From the NCBI GenBank assembly GCA_017941735.1, contig JAGAVW010000002.1, forward strand, positions 1-64,000: a stretch of 64,000 nucleotides of DNA. The letters run 5' to 3'. The notes below the pieces were generated by a model. The model did no database searches and was not told the DNA's origin. It saw only the letters and a list, made by a program, of their open reading frames with translations. This DNA is from Solobacterium sp. (GTDB lineage Bacteria; Bacillota_I; Bacilli_A; Erysipelotrichales; Erysipelotrichaceae). Shown piece after piece: positions 8,619 to 16,793 of this stretch (positions are counted from its first letter, which is position 1; every line of letters starts with the position of its first letter). A program made the position numbers and the translations under genes.

Positions 8619-9281
8619 ATGATTAAAGGAATCTTATTTGACATGGATGGAATACTGTTTGATAGTGAAGTATTTTACCATGACGGAAACTATGAAGTGT
8701 TAAAAAGATTAGGCTATGAAGGGCCCAAAGATGCCTTGTTAGAAGGAATTGGCGGGACCATGGATATGATTATGACACTTCATGAAAGATTACTGAATCA
8801 TCGTTACACCAAAGAAGAAATTCTTGCGGAAAGTGACAAGTATTTCCTAGAAGAGCATCCTATTCCCTATAAGGAATATATGTTTAAAGATATTCCTGAA
8901 ACCTTAATGGAACTCAAAAAACGTGGTTATCTTCTTGCGTGTTGTTCGTCTTCTCCTAAGACGACAATTCAAGAGGGATTAACGGAGATGGGAATCCTAG
9001 AATATTTTGATTATCTTGTCTCAAGTGAAGATTTACCACATCCAAAGCCTAGCCCAGATGTTTATTTAGAAGCCGCAAAGGTGTTGGGGTTAAAGGCGGA
9101 AGAATGTGTGGTCTATGAAGATAGTGATATGGGGATTGAATCTGGAAAGCGTGCAGGGATGCTTGTCATAGCACGGGAAGATAAACGATTTCATCAAACA
9201 CAAGAAAAAGCAGATGTTAAGATTCAACATGCGAAAGAGATGTTGGCTTATCTAGATAAGGAGAATGTATGCAGGAAGTAA
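8619..9281 (+). CDS. HAD family hydrolase, beta-phosphoglucomutase-like
   Basis: This 220-residue HAD-superfamily enzyme has motif I DMDGILFDSE (residues 8-17), motif II in ACCSSS, the motif III Lys within HPKPSPDVYLEAA, and motif IV VVYEDSDMGIESGKRAGM. The alpha-helical C1 cap and overall layout match the beta-phosphoglucomutase/GPH subfamily, so the substrate is probably a sugar phosphate. A TACAAT -10 is at 8599-8604 and AAGGTG precedes ATG 8619. It overlaps murA by 13 bases, placing an HAD phosphatase where B. subtilis has ywjH before murA. Confidence 0.85.
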   Translation: MIKGILFDMDGILFDSEVFYHDGNYEVLKRLGYEGPKDALLEGIGGTMDMIMTLHERLLNHRYTKEEILAESDKYFLEEHPIPYKEYMFKDIPETLMELKKRGYLLACCSSSPKTTIQEGLTEMGILEYFDYLVSSEDLPHPKPSPDVYLEAAKVLGLKAEECVVYEDSDMGIESGKRAGMLVIAREDKRFHQTQEKADVKIQHAKEMLAYLDKENVCRK

Positions 9282-10528
9282 TTAAAATTGAAGGTGGAAA
9301 AACATTACATGGCGAAGTGCAAATTTCAGGATCGAAAAATGCGACGGTTGCGCTCATTCCTGCGGCCATTCTTGCGAATGGTCCTGTGACCATTGTTGGG
9401 GTACCAGGGATCGCAGATGTCAGTTCTCTATCGGAAATCTTACGTATTTTAAATGTCGATGTGAATGAAGATAATGACCATCTCATCATTGATCCAACCA
9501 ATATGAAAAATGTGGATTTGGATCAAGATGTTGTGACACGTTTACGTGCATCCTATTACTTTATGGGTGCGCTATTAGGCAAATATGGTCATGTGCGCAT
9601 GAAGATGCCAGGAGGCTGCTATTTAGGGCCTCGTCCAATTGATTTACATATCAAAGGCTTTGAAGCACTTGGTGCACAAGTGGAATATGATCGAGGCTGT
9701 TATACGATTCATGCGGATGAATTAGTAGGCAATAAAATCTTCTTGGATATTGCCTCGGTTGGAGCTACCATCAACATCATGATGGCTGCGGTTTATGCCC
9801 ATGGACGTACAACCATTGAAAACGCAGCGAAAGAACCAGAAATCATTGATGTTGCAACGCTGTTGAATAAAATGGGTGCCAATGTCAAAGGCGCAGGGAC
9901 CAACGTCATTACGATTGATGGGGTCAATCACTTAGGTGGTTGTTTCCATGAAATTATTCCAGATCGTATTGAAGCAGGAACCTTCATCATTATGGCAGCC
10001 GCTTGTGGCGAAGAAATGCGTATCAATAATGTCATTCCCAAGCATATTGAAGCATTGACCTCTAAACTTACTGAAATGGGTGTGGATTTAGAGATTGGTG
10101 TCGACTCCGTTGTGGTACGAAGAAAAGAAATCCTACATGCGATTGATGTTAAGACGAAACCATATCCTGGTTTTGCAACCGACCTCCAACAACCACTTAC
10201 TGCATTATTAACGCAAGTCGAAGGAACAAGTGAGATTGTGGATACGATTTATAGTGAACGCTTCAAACATTGTTTAGAGTTACAACGTATGGGTGCCAAC
10301 ATTGAACTATCGCAAGGCTCTGCCCATATTGTTGGACCAACGAAACTCTATGGCGATAAAGTGACCGCAACGGATTTACGGTGTGGGGCATGTTTATTGA
10401 TTGCAGGATTACTAGCAGAAGGTGTAACAGAAATCCATGATGTCTATCATATTGATCGTGGATATGATGATATTGATGGGAAACTCAAGCGTTTAGGCGT
10501 CAAAGTCTATCGTGAATATATCGATTAA
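9269..10528 (+). CDS. murA: UDP-N-acetylglucosamine 1-carboxyvinyltransferase
   Basis: The 419-residue EPSP-synthase-fold enzyme performs the first committed step of peptidoglycan synthesis, transferring enolpyruvate from PEP to UDP-GlcNAc. It shows the N-terminal [17 protein letters not shown], the catalytic-Cys loop [15 protein letters not shown] (Cys near residue 117, the fosfomycin target in the family), [15 protein letters not shown] and the C-terminal [16 protein letters not shown] precedes ATG 9269. It is followed by rpmE rather than by glpX-rho-rpmE as in B. subtilis. Confidence 0.97.
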   Translation: MQEVIKIEGGKTLHGEVQISGSKNATVALIPAAILANGPVTIVGVPGIADVSSLSEILRILNVDVNEDNDHLIIDPTNMKNVDLDQDVVTRLRASYYFMGALLGKYGHVRMKMPGGCYLGPRPIDLHIKGFEALGAQVEYDRGCYTIHADELVGNKIFLDIASVGATINIMMAAVYAHGRTTIENAAKEPEIIDVATLLNKMGANVKGAGTNVITIDGVNHLGGCFHEIIPDRIEAGTFIIMAAACGEEMRINNVIPKHIEALTSKLTEMGVDLEIGVDSVVVRRKEILHAIDVKTKPYPGFATDLQQPLTALLTQVEGTSEIVDTIYSERFKHCLELQRMGANIELSQGSAHIVGPTKLYGDKVTATDLRCGACLLIAGLLAEGVTEIHDVYHIDRGYDDIDGKLKRLGVKVYREYID

Positions 10529-10534
10529 TTCTGC

Positions 10535-10601
10535 TTGAATTCAGAAATTGGCTGTGATAACATAGGAATGCACTTTCTTTAAGCTCGCATGAGGCTTAAG
10601 G
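10535..10601 (+). promoter_or_regulatory. Promoter and leader hairpin of rpmE (possible L31 leader)
   Basis: TTGAAT (10535-10540) and an extended -10 TGATAACAT (10555-10563) are spaced by 17. The short leader holds an 8-bp hairpin (CTTTAAGC 10577-10584 with GCTTAAGG 10594-10601, 9-base loop) ending just before the GGAAGGAG site. It resembles autoregulatory ribosomal-protein leaders, but the L31 leader consensus could not be tested here. Confidence 0.55.
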
Positions 10602-10619
10602 CAGGAAGGAGAAGAAATT

Positions 10620-10823
10620 ATGAAAAAGGATATTCATCCACAATATTTTACAGCGAAGGTTGTTTGCACAAGCTGTGGCTCCGAATTTGAAACAGGTTCA
10701 ACAATCAAAGAAATCAAAGTTGATACATGTTCCAATTGCCACCCATTCTATACAGGTCGTCAAAGATTTGCGCAAGCACAAGGTCGTGTAGAACGTTTCA
10801 ATAAGAAATACGGTTTAAAATAA
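10620..10823 (+). CDS. rpmE: 50S ribosomal protein L31, zinc-binding form
   Basis: The 67-residue product is bL31 with MKKDIHPQY at the N-terminus and four cysteines arranged as a zinc ribbon (C-T-S-C and C-S-N-C), so it is the zinc-containing (C+) type. It sits at the large-subunit central protuberance and bridges to the small subunit. A GGAAGGAG site precedes ATG 10620. A strong terminator follows directly, making rpmE a monocistronic unit. Confidence 0.97.
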   Translation: MKKDIHPQYFTAKVVCTSCGSEFETGSTIKEIKVDTCSNCHPFYTGRQRFAQAQGRVERFNKKYGLK

Positions 10824-10827
10824 CCAC

Positions 10828-10857
10828 AAAAGCCCATGAAATCATGGGCTTTTATTT
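10828..10857 (+). terminator. Intrinsic terminator after rpmE
   Basis: A 12-bp stem around AAGCCCATGA / TCATGGGCTT with a 2-4 base loop runs straight into T residues. Confidence 0.92.
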
Positions 10858-10915
10858 ACAAATCACAAATGTGTCTTTTCTTTTTGAATAGAAGTGCTAC
10901 AATGAAAACGATAAA

Positions 10916-11021
10916 ACTCAGGGCAGGGTGCAATTCCCGACCGGCGGTATACCCCGCGAACTGCGATGCAGAATGAATTGGTGAAATTCCAATGGCGACA
11001 GTACAGTCTGGATGAAAGAGT
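10916..11021 (+). ncRNA. FMN riboswitch (RFN element)
   Basis: The canonical RFN core is present: GGGCAGGGTGCAATTCCCG, then ACCGGCGGTAT, CCCGCGA, GGTGAAATTCCAATGGCGAC and AGTCTGGATGAAAGAG, closed by an ACTC/GAGT P1. An extended -10 TGCTACAAT lies at 10895-10903. FMN binding is expected to reduce expression of the downstream riboflavin transporter through the terminator at 11047-11074. Confidence 0.96.
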
Positions 11022-11046
11022 GACAAGCTTTATATTGTTTTACCCG

Positions 11047-11074
11047 AGGTTTTTATCTAAAGCCTTTTTATTTT
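11047..11074 (+). terminator. Terminator of the FMN riboswitch expression platform
   Basis: AGGTTTT (11047-11053) pairs with AAAGCCT (11059-11065), with one wobble, followed by TTTTATTTT. It ends only a few bases before the AAGGAG of ribU, so the same hairpin could also affect ribosome access. Confidence 0.7.
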
Positions 11075-11093
11075 GAGGCAAGGAGAAAAACAT

Positions 11094-11684
11094 ATGAAAA
11101 ATGTATCTGTTCGTACGCTCGCTAAAATTGCGATTTTAGGAGCCATTGCATTCGTACTCATGTACTTTGATTTCCCACTTCCTTTTGCACCAAGTTTCTA
11201 CAAATTAGATTTCTCAGAAGTCGCAGTCTTAATTGGTGGCTTTGCGATGGGATGGGGGCCAGCGGTTGCCATCGAAGGTTTGAAGATTGTCTTAAGTCTA
11301 TTATTTAAAGGAACAAGTACTGCCTATGTCGGGGAACTTGCGAATTTTGTGGTTGGATGTGCCTTTGCAGTTCCTGCCGCACTCATTTATCACCGCAATA
11401 AAACACGTAAAACCGCAATCACGGGCATTGTGGTTGGCGCATTATGTATGACATTTGTCGGTGTGATTATGAATTATTTTGTCTTATTACCAGCTTATTC
11501 CTATTTCTATCATATGGACATGGAAGTATTAATTGGTATGGGAAGTGCCATCATTCCACTCATCAAAGATCGTCTCAGTTTTGTCTTACTCGCGACGACA
11601 CCATTTAACTTATTTAAGGGTTTGGTAGTCGGTGTTGTGACAAGTTTATTGTATAAACACATTTCACCCCTTCTACATAAATAA
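11094..11684 (+). CDS. ribU: Riboflavin ECF transporter substrate-binding subunit RibU
   Basis: This 196-residue membrane protein is the S-component RibU of an energy-coupling factor importer. It starts with a VSVRTLAKIAILGAIAFVLMY helix and has about six hydrophobic segments; the KLDFSEVAVLIGGFAMGWGPA region is typical for RibU. Control by an FMN riboswitch directly upstream confirms the substrate class. AAGGAG is eight bases before ATG 11094; the TTG at 11073 lies in the terminator and is rejected. The shared EcfA/EcfA'/EcfT module is not in the window. Confidence 0.95.
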   Translation: MKNVSVRTLAKIAILGAIAFVLMYFDFPLPFAPSFYKLDFSEVAVLIGGFAMGWGPAVAIEGLKIVLSLLFKGTSTAYVGELANFVVGCAFAVPAALIYHRNKTRKTAITGIVVGALCMTFVGVIMNYFVLLPAYSYFYHMDMEVLIGMGSAIIPLIKDRLSFVLLATTPFNLFKGLVVGVVTSLLYKHISPLLHK

Positions 11685-11779
11685 CAGGGTACTAGAAAAA
11701 GACTTGAAACATGCATTCATAATGTTTTATTCTATTATTAGTAACCGTTTTAAGAATCAAAGAGAAGGAGAAAATAATT

Positions 11780-12976
11780 ATGTTTGATTGGTTTACAAAT
11801 TTAACAAATGGACTTTCGTCCACAGTTGTAGCGATTCTATTGCTATGCTTAGCTTGGCTCGCTGCAACAATTGCGCGTAATCTTGTGAAAAAGCTCTTAG
11901 GATCACTTTTTGCGACGCGCTTAGCAAATGTGCCTGAAGCAATTACAGGGCAAAAGGATACGACCGTTGAGTTATTAGGCAATATTGTTTATGCGATTGT
12001 ATTCTTGCTTTTCTTACCAGGTGCGCTTGAGAAGTTAGGGTTAAGCAGTGTCACAGCTCCATTAACTAACATGGCTTCCAAATTCATGAACTACTTACCA
12101 AATATTATTGCGGCTGGCTTAGTTCTTGTCTTTGGTTTCTTCTTAGCAAAGCTAGTAAAACAAGTACTCACAATTGGTTTACAAAAAACTCCAATTGATA
12201 AGTTACAAGAAAGAGCTGGAATTCAATCCACTTCTGGAACAGGATTCTCTGATATTCTTGCAAACTTAGCTTATGCAGCAGTTCTTGTTGTATTTGTCAT
12301 TGCTGGACTTCAAGTCTTACAACTCGATGCGATCTCTCGTCCTGCGACGGAAATGGTCAATCAAGTATTCTCTTATGTACCACAATTATTTGCGGCTATT
12401 GTCTTAGTTTCCTTTGGTGTATTCCTCGCAAATCTTGTTTCCAATCTTTTGACAAGTGTATTAAAAGGAACTGGTATTGATAAAACAGCAGAAAGCTTAT
12501 TCCCAACAAAGAGCAATGGCACACCTACAATTACTGCTTCTTGGTTAATTTCTACGATTGTTAAAGTAGTGATTAATGTCTTCTTTGTAGTTTCTGCAGT
12601 CAATATTCTACAAATTGATGTGCTAACACAAATTGGGACCGAAATCATTCATTACTTACCAAATGTCTTAGCATCCTTGATTATCCTTGTTCTCGCATGG
12701 ATTCTTGGTAACCAAGCAGAAAAAGCAATCGTCAAAGCAAATCCAAATGGAGCAGGTATGGCTCTTGGTGCAAAAGCTGCAATCTTTGTCTTAGCTTGCA
12801 TAATGGCATTAACACAACTTGGTATTGCGCCAGGTGTTGTGAACCGTCTCTTCACCATTCTCTTAATTGGTGTAGCAGCAGCATTTGCGGTAGCATTCGG
12901 CATCGGTGGTGCAGATTGGGCAAAAAAGAAACTTGCTAAAATGGATGAAACCGTTGAAAAACAACTAAAGAAATAG
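11780..12976 (+). CDS. TM-helix-repeat membrane protein (mechanosensitive-channel-like)
   Basis: This 398-residue integral membrane protein has about nine hydrophobic segments. Three internal repeats share a Y-x-P-x-x-x-A-x-x-x-L signature: YLPNIIAAGLVLVFGFFLA (about 104), YVPQLFAAIVLVSFGVFLA (about 197) and YLPNVLASLIILVLAWILG (about 290). This is the TM_helix repeat arrangement annotated as CmpX-like mechanosensitive channel. No MscS beta domain follows; the C-terminus is a short Lys-rich tail. GAAGGAG precedes ATG 11780. Ion-channel activity is inferred from the family only. Confidence 0.75.
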   Translation: MFDWFTNLTNGLSSTVVAILLLCLAWLAATIARNLVKKLLGSLFATRLANVPEAITGQKDTTVELLGNIVYAIVFLLFLPGALEKLGLSSVTAPLTNMASKFMNYLPNIIAAGLVLVFGFFLAKLVKQVLTIGLQKTPIDKLQERAGIQSTSGTGFSDILANLAYAAVLVVFVIAGLQVLQLDAISRPATEMVNQVFSYVPQLFAAIVLVSFGVFLANLVSNLLTSVLKGTGIDKTAESLFPTKSNGTPTITASWLISTIVKVVINVFFVVSAVNILQIDVLTQIGTEIIHYLPNVLASLIILVLAWILGNQAEKAIVKANPNGAGMALGAKAAIFVLACIMALTQLGIAPGVVNRLFTILLIGVAAAFAVAFGIGGADWAKKKLAKMDETVEKQLKK

Positions 12977-12992
12977 AAGAACATTCAAAAAG

Positions 12993-13023
12993 AAGTGGAT
13001 AAGGTAACCTTATCCACTTTTCT
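12993..13023 (+). terminator. Intrinsic terminator after the TM-helix-repeat gene
   Basis: A perfect 12-bp stem (AAGTGGATAAGG / CCTTATCCACTT) with a TAA loop is followed by TTTTCTT. Confidence 0.9.
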
Positions 13024-13036
13024 TATGAGGAAAACG

Positions 13037-13059
13037 CCTTATTTTGTTGTAAAATAAGG
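13037..13059 (+). promoter_or_regulatory. Palindrome and -10 box directly before the sigma factor start
   Basis: CCTTATTTT (13037-13045) and AAAATAAGG (13051-13059) form a perfect 9-bp inverted repeat with a 5-base centre. A TAAAAT -10 (13050-13055) lies in its right arm, seven bases before ATG 13063. The AAGG is too close to the ATG to be a normal ribosome site. It could be an operator over a leaderless promoter, or a start-occluding hairpin if transcription begins further upstream. Confidence 0.5.
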
Positions 13060-13062
13060 TAC

Positions 13063-14172
13063 ATGCAAGAGAAAAAATCAAAAACAATCACCTCTTTAGA
13101 AGATATTTATCAAATATTACTGGAACAGCAGAAAAAAGGTGTCGAAATACAAGAAGAAGACCTTTTAACAATGGCCCAAGATGCCAAGTTATCTGAGGAA
13201 GAAATTGATGGGCTCTTTACTTGGTGCCAAGACAATGGCATTGCCGTAGGCGTACCACCAGAAGGATATGATGACTTAGAAGAAGACTTGCCAGATCCTT
13301 ATGTCGAAGAAGCTTCTAAAACCCAATCGCTTGATACGATTGATATTTATCTCAAACAAATCGGTATGTTTCCTTTATTAACGGCTGAAGAAGAAAGAGA
13401 AGTCGCCCGTAAGATAAAAGAGGGCAATGAAGAAGAAAAGAAAGCAGCTAAGGAAGAATTGGCCAATGCGAATTTGCGGCTTGTGGTGTCGATTGCGAAA
13501 AGCTATATGAATCGTGGTCTTAGTATTCAAGATCTCATTCAAGAGGGAAATACAGGGCTCTTACGGGCGGTTGAAAAGTTTGATTATAAACGGGGATTTC
13601 GGTTTAGTACATATGCGACATGGTGGATTAAACAGTCCATGAATCGGGCGATTGCGGACCAATCACGTGACATACGAATTCCTGTGCATATGAATGAGCA
13701 GATTATGCATGTCAAACGTGCTCAACGAAAACTCGTACAGGAGCTAGGGCGTGAGCCAACCAGTAAAGAAATTGCGGATGCCTTAGGTAAAGGCATGACG
13801 GAAAAAGATGTGGAAGACATTTTGAAAATTGCGATGGAACCGGTATCCTTAGAGATGCCATCTGGAGAAGAGGAAAACTCCACACTAAGTGATTTTGTGG
13901 CAGATGATAAAACCATGGATCCAGAAGAGTACACGATGCAGAGTTTCCGCAAAGAGGAGATTCAAAAGATGCTAGCAGAACTCCCCGAAAGGGAGGCAGA
14001 AATCTTAATGATGCGTTATGGATTAGATGATGGAAATCCAAAGACGCTGGAAGAAGTAGGAAAGAAGTTCAATTTAACAAAGGAAAGGATTCGCCAATTA
14101 GAGAATAAAGCGATACGTCGCTTATCGCGGTCCTATGCCTATAAGGAGGACTTCCAAGATTGGAAGGAGTAA
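13063..14172 (+). CDS. Primary-type sigma-70 factor (RpoD/SigA-like)
   Basis: This 369-residue group 1/2 sigma factor has an N-terminal region 1.1-like segment (1-80), region 1.2 ([17 protein letters not shown]), a full region 2 with [12 protein letters not shown] (2.3-2.4), region 3 and a region 4.2 helix-turn-helix ([20 protein letters not shown]). The C-terminus ([20 protein letters not shown]) departs from the usual EAKALRKLRHP ending of SigA. It is next to tdk instead of dnaG. It may be the housekeeping sigma or a group 2 paralogue; the window alone cannot decide. Probably leaderless. Confidence 0.88.
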   Translation: MQEKKSKTITSLEDIYQILLEQQKKGVEIQEEDLLTMAQDAKLSEEEIDGLFTWCQDNGIAVGVPPEGYDDLEEDLPDPYVEEASKTQSLDTIDIYLKQIGMFPLLTAEEEREVARKIKEGNEEEKKAAKEELANANLRLVVSIAKSYMNRGLSIQDLIQEGNTGLLRAVEKFDYKRGFRFSTYATWWIKQSMNRAIADQSRDIRIPVHMNEQIMHVKRAQRKLVQELGREPTSKEIADALGKGMTEKDVEDILKIAMEPVSLEMPSGEEENSTLSDFVADDKTMDPEEYTMQSFRKEEIQKMLAELPEREAEILMMRYGLDDGNPKTLEEVGKKFNLTKERIRQLENKAIRRLSRSYAYKEDFQDWKE

Positions 14173-14176
14173 GACG

Positions 14177-14791
14177 ATGAGTGAGATGTATAAACAATAT
14201 CGCAAAGGATGGGTAGAAGTGATTTCTGGCTGCATGTTTGCGGGAAAGACAGAGGAATTAATCCGTCGCATTAAAGTATTGGAATTTGCGAAACAAAAGA
14301 TTCTTGTTTTTAAGCCACGCATTGATAACCGTTATAGTGAATCCAAGGTTGCAAGTCATGCGGGATCGATGGTCGAAAGCATCTTAATTGATAAAGCAAG
14401 TGATATCTTAGATCATGTAACAAGCGATGTCGAAGTCGTAGCCATTGATGAAGTGCAATTCTTAGATGAAGATATCATTGAAGTTTGTAATATTTTAGCG
14501 GATGCGGGGATTCGCGTGATGTGTGCAGGCTTGGATACCGACTTTAAGGGTGAACCTTTTGGGGTTATGCCTACCTTACTTACTGAAGCAGAATTCGTAA
14601 CAAAATTAACGGCAGTTTGCGTCAAATGCGGTGCACCTGCTACACGTACACAACGTATTGTGAATGAAGAACCAGCAAAATGGGATGACCCATTGATTGT
14701 GGTTGGTGCTAAGGAATGTTATGAAGCACGTTGTCGGCATTGTCATGAGGTCATAGGAAAACCAACCCGTTTAAAGAACCCATTCGCGTAG
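14177..14791 (+). CDS. tdk: Thymidine kinase (type II)
   Basis: The 204-residue enzyme phosphorylates thymidine in the pyrimidine salvage pathway. It has the P-loop GCMFAGKTEELIRR (residues about 17-30), the FKPRID segment, DEVQFLDE (Walker B region), the lasso-loop GLDTDFKGEPFG and two zinc-binding pairs (CVKC and CRHC). AAGGAG is eight bases before ATG 14177; an upstream in-frame start inside the sigma gene is not needed. The order tdk-prfA-prmC is as in B. subtilis, and the gene begins 4 bases after the sigma stop. Confidence 0.97.
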   Translation: MSEMYKQYRKGWVEVISGCMFAGKTEELIRRIKVLEFAKQKILVFKPRIDNRYSESKVASHAGSMVESILIDKASDILDHVTSDVEVVAIDEVQFLDEDIIEVCNILADAGIRVMCAGLDTDFKGEPFGVMPTLLTEAEFVTKLTAVCVKCGAPATRTQRIVNEEPAKWDDPLIVVGAKECYEARCRHCHEVIGKPTRLKNPFA

Positions 14792-14834
14792 CGTGTGAAG
14801 TCTTTTGGAAGTCGAATATAAAGGAGGAAGAAAG

Positions 14835-15911
14835 ATGGACGCGATACGAGAAAAATTAAGTGAAATTGAAAAAGAATATGATGCAATTAACGAGCAATTA
14901 GTCAGTGAAGAAGTACTTTCAAACCCAAAGGAATTGACTCGTTTATCAAAACAACAAGCAAAGCTTACTGCTTCCGTGGAAGCTTGGCATACGTTACAGA
15001 CTTTAGACTCACGGATTGAACAAGCAGAAGAGATGTTAAAAGAGAATGATCCTGAGCTAAAGGAAATGGCAGAACAAGAATTAGAAGAATGTAATCCAGA
15101 AAGGGAAGCGTTACTCGAGCATATTCAAAAGCTCCTCATTCCAAAAGACCCGGATGATGATCATGATGTGATTATGGAAATCCGTGGTGGTGCAGGGGGA
15201 GATGAAGGAAACATCTTCGCCGGCGATTTGTATCGTATGTATACAAAGTATGCGGAAGCACAAGGCTGGAAAGTACAAATCTTAGAGGCCAGCCCAAGTG
15301 AAGCGGGTGGCTTTTCCCAAATTATCTTTTCTATTAAAGGAACCGATGTCTATGGCGCTTTGAAGTTTGAATCCGGTGCACATCGCGTACAACGTGTGCC
15401 AAAGACGGAAGCACAAGGACGTATTCATACTTCTACCGCAACCGTTTTATGCCAACCAGAAGCAGAAGAAACGGATATTGAAATTGATGAAAAAGATTTG
15501 ACCATTGAAACCCACCGTGCAAGTGGCGCAGGTGGACAGCACATCAATAAAACGGACTCCGCTGTGCGTATTGTGCATATTCCAACCGGGATTACGGTCA
15601 ACTGCCAAGAAGGCCGAAGCCAAATTGAAAACCGTGAAACCGCCATGCGTTTGATTCGTGCCCGTGTATATGAAGAACTCAAACGCCAACAAGAAGAAAA
15701 AGAAGGTGCGATTCGTCGTCAAAAAATTGGAACTGGTGACCGCAGCGAAAAGATTCGTACCTATAACTACCCACAAAACCGCGTCACCGATCATCGTATT
15801 GGTTTAACCATCACCCAACTTGATCGCATCATGGAAGGGAAACTAGATGATGTGATTGCGGGATTACAAGAAGCAGAAGAGAAGAAGAAACTGGAAGGGA
15901 GTCAACAATGA
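14835..15911 (+). CDS. prfA: Peptide chain release factor 1
   Basis: The 358-residue class I release factor reads UAG and UAA. The peptidyl-hydrolysis loop GGQ is seen in SGAGGQHINKTDSAVRI (about residue 230), preceded by the conserved EIRGGAGGDEGNIFAGDL and followed by QIENRETAMRLIRARV. The strong AAAGGAGG is just before ATG 14835; an in-frame ATG at 14805 lies upstream of it. The stop overlaps prmC by four bases, coupling the factor to the enzyme that modifies its GGQ glutamine. Confidence 0.98.
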   Translation: MDAIREKLSEIEKEYDAINEQLVSEEVLSNPKELTRLSKQQAKLTASVEAWHTLQTLDSRIEQAEEMLKENDPELKEMAEQELEECNPEREALLEHIQKLLIPKDPDDDHDVIMEIRGGAGGDEGNIFAGDLYRMYTKYAEAQGWKVQILEASPSEAGGFSQIIFSIKGTDVYGALKFESGAHRVQRVPKTEAQGRIHTSTATVLCQPEAEETDIEIDEKDLTIETHRASGAGGQHINKTDSAVRIVHIPTGITVNCQEGRSQIENRETAMRLIRARVYEELKRQQEEKEGAIRRQKIGTGDRSEKIRTYNYPQNRVTDHRIGLTITQLDRIMEGKLDDVIAGLQEAEEKKKLEGSQQ

Positions 15912-16759
15912 CATCCTTTTCTTCCATTGTGCGAAAATACGAATCCTTATGTAGAGAAAAGGACATTCCAGAAGAAACGGTCATGGCCTATCTTGTAGAA
16001 TTGAGCCAACAAGAGCGCTACAACCTCTATATGCATTATGAAGAAGAAATGCCTAAAGCTTTAGAAAAACGTTTTGAAGAAGGAATGGCGCGCATACTAC
16101 AAGGGGAACCGATGGCACATGTGGTAGGCTATTCTTGGTTTTATGGTTATCGCATGGTGGTCAATGGAGATGTCTTAATTCCACGTCCTGAAACTGAAGA
16201 GCTTTGCGCGCATGTATTGGCGCGTTTAGATGCGCACTTTCCTTCCCAAGAAGAAGTGGTATGTGCAGATGTAGGCACAGGGAGTGGTGCGATTGCGATT
16301 ACACTAAAAAAAGAAGAAGCACGCGTAAAAATGTATGCGAGTGATATATCCCAAGAGGCCATTGTGGTCGCCAAAGAAAATGCGAAAAATAATGAAGCAG
16401 ATATTACTTTCTTTGTGGGAGACATGTTAAAACCATTTATAGAGGCAGGATGTAAGCTAGATATCCTTGTATGTAATCCACCCTATATTCCACAAGAAGA
16501 AGTCATGGAAGCATCCGTTGTGGATTATGAACCACACGTTGCCTTATTTGGAGGAGAAGATGGATTGAAGTATTACCGTGATGTCTTTTCCAACTGCAAA
16601 CAAATCTTAAAACCACATTCCTTCATGGCCTTTGAAATGGGATGGAATCAAAAAGAAGCAATGGAAGGATTATTAAGGGAGTATTTTGGAGAAATCCGCC
16701 ATGAGATTTTAAAAGATATAAACGGAAAAGATCGTATGTTATTTGTGTACTTTGATTAA
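15908..16759 (+). CDS. prmC: Release factor glutamine methyltransferase
   Basis: The 283-residue SAM-dependent enzyme methylates the GGQ glutamine of release factors. It has an N-terminal helical domain, the GYSWFYGYRMVVNGDVLIPRPETE hinge (split here: GYSWFYG and IPRPETEEL), the SAM loop DVGTGSGAIAI and the catalytic NPPY motif in ILVCNPPYIPQ. The ATGA overlap with prfA implies translational coupling. The usual Sua5 neighbour is displaced downstream here by srtB and threonine aldolase. Confidence 0.97.
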   Translation: MTSFSSIVRKYESLCREKDIPEETVMAYLVELSQQERYNLYMHYEEEMPKALEKRFEEGMARILQGEPMAHVVGYSWFYGYRMVVNGDVLIPRPETEELCAHVLARLDAHFPSQEEVVCADVGTGSGAIAITLKKEEARVKMYASDISQEAIVVAKENAKNNEADITFFVGDMLKPFIEAGCKLDILVCNPPYIPQEEVMEASVVDYEPHVALFGGEDGLKYYRDVFSNCKQILKPHSFMAFEMGWNQKEAMEGLLREYFGEIRHEILKDINGKDRMLFVYFD

Positions 16760-16793
16760 GTTACGTTATAATGGTTAGTCATAGGGGAAAGAA

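Noticed and set aside
10901-10916. cre-like sequence before the FMN riboswitch
   Set aside because: ATGAAAACGATAAAAC has two mismatches in the conserved right half and riboflavin uptake is not expected to be under catabolite control.
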